This document shows, piece by piece, positions 61,850-64,000 of a stretch of 64,000 bases of DNA. The notes under the pieces were generated by a model. The model worked only from the letters and a program-made list of their open reading frames with translations. It made no database searches and was not told where the DNA came from. Source of the DNA: Musa acuminata AAA Group (taxonomy: Eukaryota > Streptophyta > Magnoliopsida > Zingiberales > Musaceae); NCBI RefSeq assembly GCF_036884655.1, contig NC_088344.1:36802501-36866500 (forward strand), in the 5' to 3' direction. How positions within the stretch are numbered: the stretch's first letter is position 1; every line of letters begins with the position of its first letter. Both the position numbers and the translations under genes were made by a program.

Positions 61850-61850
<1 letters not shown>
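60930..61850 (+). pseudogene. Terpene synthase pseudogene TPS-E (exons 5-7)
   Basis: Exon 5 starts at 60950 after a TTTCAG acceptor and matches TPS-C (WVVNAIDKIPGYMKLCF), but a small insertion near 61020 shifts the frame. The rest ([15 protein letters not shown]) continues in another frame to the donor at about 61091. Exon 6 starts at about 61179 (TGGGCAGATGTATAG) with an immediate stop, then jumps to its last codons (RLYNDLTTSK, about 61250-61280). Exon 7 starts at about 61671 (VELARDDVPKSIQC), with internal deletions and further frame breaks to about 61850. Exons 1-4 are absent. It is an inverted relative of TPS-F, with which it shares its 3' flank. Confidence 0.88.

Positions 61851-61852
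<2 letters not shown>

Positions 61853-61903
<51 letters not shown>
61853..61903 (+). repeat. (TA)n microsatellite
   Basis: About 25 TA units directly after the end of TPS-E exon 7. TPS-F has only TATATA at the matching place. Confidence 0.95.
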
Positions 61904-61905
<2 letters not shown>

Positions 61906-61959
61906 AGAATAAAATGGTCGAAATGGATCTGATGTCTCTTTTCATATGAATCTCATGTT

Positions 61960-62800
61960 GATCCGCTCATTCTAAGGGTTATCTATTGTAAAATTGTCTG
62001 TTCATCTATGCTGAGTGACAGTCAATTTAGTACCTGGAATGAGCTGGAATCGTCCCCACTGCTCGTGGATCGTCTCTCCGTCGGCGCCTCGATGCACCAT
62101 GAATAGTGCTCCAGCAAACGAGTGGTCAATATCACTTGCGTCGTTTGGCGAAGACAGAGCGGGAACCTCATGTACGGAACATATAGCGCCCAGCCAATGA
62201 GGGTTCAACGCCCACGTGTCGCTTGGAGCTGCAAGTTAGAAGAGCCCACTTGGATTCCCAGATCTAATCGCCTAAATATGGACGGGGACAAAATCATGTG
62301 CAAAGCATGACAATTAGTGGGGTTCCGTGGCCCGTGCTTCATCTACATTAACCCACAGCAAATTATTTGCACTCTTATCTTTCCTGCTACGTGGGGGGAA
62401 TGTAAGTGAAATATATCATCAATTCAAAATTTAACTATTTTTTTTTTATCTATTATTATATCATGAGATCATTCGGATGCGATCCACGTGTGATTTGATG
62501 ATGTTGCCATCGAATGTGATCAAGATCATTCACCAATTTGGGAATGCTCCAGCCTAATCCCAACTTGAGTTACGATATAAACATTGGACCATTAAGTCAT
62601 TTGCCAAACTGATGACGATCGATCTATCAAAAATTATATTAAAATATTAGCCAGTATTATGTCATTAGAGATACTTAGCTACTAAAGTCAGTAATAAAAT
62701 ATTACTCTCAATTCTCATACAATATTTTTATTTTTTTAATACCCGAAATGTATTTTATCATTGCCAACACCTTTTTCTCCCGATGTAGTGGTGACACTCG
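61960..62800 (+). repeat. TPS spacer repeat R1+R2, copy 3
   Basis: Starts with a 3' flank (ATTCTAAGGGTTATCTATTG) also found inverted at 63630-63650 beside TPS-F. R1 follows to about 62340, then R2 (62345-62720) nearly identical to 57490-57870. Confidence 0.85.
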
Positions 62801-62982
62801 TGATCGTCACCACCTTCTCTTAAAGTTTTCTCATTTCTTCTCTAATGTTTTTATTTTGTGATGATCGCTTTTATCCCCTTGCTCCATCGTTTTCATTCCA
62901 TCGTGGCCGTCTTTGTCTTGTCCTTTCGGTCTTATCATTTTATTTTTTATATAGATTCTGTGGAGGTGAGCATGAGAATGTT

Positions 62983-62985
<3 letters not shown>

Positions 62986-63061
<76 letters not shown>
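62986..63061 (+). repeat. (AT)n microsatellite, 76 bp
   Basis: Uninterrupted AT run close to the axis between the two inverted R1 copies. Confidence 0.95.
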
Positions 63062-63063
<2 letters not shown>

Positions 63064-63154
63064 TTGAATTGGACATGCTCATTGAAAGATAATATTGTAC
63101 ACACATCTTCATCTACACTTTTCTTGCGGTCTGTCTCCACCTCGCATTCCCCCA

Positions 63155-63660
63155 TGTAGCAGAGTGCAAATAATTTGTTGTGGGTTAATGTAGATGCAGC
63201 ACGGGCCGCGGAACCCCACTAATTGTCATGCTTTGCACATGATTTTGTCCCCGTCCATTTTTAGGCAAGTGCAAGTGGGCTCTTCAACTTGCAGCTCCAG
63301 TGCCTCATTGGCTGGCGCTATACGTTCAGTACATGAGACTGCCACTGTGTGTTTCTTTGCCAAACGACCCAAGTGATATTTGACCACTCGTTTGCTGGAG
63401 CACTATTCATCGTGCATCGTGGCGCTCACCGAGATACCATTCGCGACAACTGGGGACGATTTCAGTTCATTCCATGCACTAAATCTATGGCCACTCAATA
63501 TGGATGAACAGTCTTTGGAATTCTACCGGACGAGAAGTGCATTTGTTCGGTAGACTTGCCGGTGGCTGGCGACAACGAAGTTTTTGATGGGCTAAACAGT
63601 GAACAGACAATTTTACAATAGACAACCCTTAGAATGGACGGACGGATACAACAACATATA
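63155..63660 (-). repeat. TPS spacer repeat R1, copy 4 (inverted)
   Basis: Reverse complement of 61960-62340 in the same order: TTTACAATAGACAACCCTT, then CGTGGCGCTCACCGAGA, GTTTGCTGGAGCACTATTCA and CATTGGCTGGCGCTATACG. It forms the right arm of a palindrome together with TPS-F. Confidence 0.85.
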
Positions 63661-63759
63661 CTTCACGAAGACCTCAGGAAATATTTATTAGATCAACATG
63701 AGATCCATATGCAAAGAGACATCAGATCCATTCCGACCACTTTTATTTTTGGTATATAT

Positions 63760-64000
63760 CTAGAGCTCGATAGGTTGGATAAACAATAACACGACTTGAT
63801 TCTTGGTTTCTCCATCAGGAATACCGTATCCGTCTCCATGTTCGTAATAGAATTGGGCCATCCGAGAGATGTTAATTGCCACCCTCTTGAAGTATTCTTC
63901 CAGTGGAGAAGAGGAAGTACGATTTCCATTTAGTGCTCTCCAATTGACCCGAATCAGTTCTCTCACCTTCTCACGTGCTACATCCTCTGACACGATTTTC
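63760..64000 (-). CDS. TPS: Terpene synthase TPS-F, last exon (partial, runs off right edge)
   Basis: 80 codons of an intact exon 7 ending in PIEL-stop at 63760, open to the window edge. Visible segments are VNWRALNGN, EEYFKRVAINISRMAQFYYEHGDGYGIPDGETKNQV, split here only for reference, all standard for the C-terminal alpha domain. It is closest to TPS-C and to the broken TPS-E. The active-site Asp motifs would lie in exons beyond the window, so whether the gene is intact cannot be judged. Confidence 0.85.
   Translation of the reverse strand, partial: KIVSEDVAREKVRELIRVNWRALNGNRTSSSPLEEYFKRVAINISRMAQFYYEHGDGYGIPDGETKNQVVLLFIQPIEL

Overview
This looks like nuclear DNA of a monocot plant. Gene bodies are GC-rich, some are intronless, introns and spacers are AT-rich, and the spacers are full of decayed LTR retrotransposons, a Mutator-like element and long AT, GA and ATT microsatellites. 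All recognisable products are plant families. A Zingiberales or banana-like source is my best guess, but that is inference from the overall look, not proof.

Left part (1-29 kb). The first exon of an OM47-like outer-membrane protein gene runs off the left edge (minus strand). A repeat block with a solo LTR follows. Then come an intronless autoinhibited Ca2+-ATPase (ACA, plus strand), a seven-exon acireductone dioxygenase (ARD, minus), a broken UDP-glycosyltransferase pseudogene (minus), a two-exon EPF-like signalling peptide (EPFL4/5/6 type, plus) and a four-exon LIFEGUARD/BAX-inhibitor-like membrane protein (plus). Between EPFL and LIFEGUARD sits a 1.57-kb fold-back Mutator-like element with an intact 9-bp target duplication. 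A decayed Copia element follows.

Middle and right part (29-64 kb). An intact UGT73-like glycosyltransferase and a small secreted EGF-like protein are followed by a terpene synthase cluster. Three seven-exon genes are intact (TPS-A, TPS-B, TPS-C, all minus). The last exon of a fourth (TPS-F) enters from the right edge. At least three remnants lie around them (TPS-D, TPS-E and an exon-6 scrap), some inverted. TPS-A and TPS-B form a recent tandem duplication of about 7.5 kb. The TPS-C to TPS-F part is rearranged by inverted duplication of a shared spacer, and contains a tandem minisatellite, AT tracts of up to 129 bp and further retrotransposon pieces.

How the genes may work together. The terpene synthases carry plastid-type N-termini, RRX8W, DDxxD and NSE/DTE motifs, as in TPS-b monoterpene synthases. 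A glycosyltransferase with two dead copies lies beside and inside the cluster, so a terpenoid (or terpenyl glycoside) cluster is a reasonable hypothesis that still needs expression and enzyme data. The ACA, ARD, EPFL, LIFEGUARD and EGF-like genes look like ordinary unlinked neighbours. Exon borders were set by eye from GT/AG signals, reading phase and comparison between copies.
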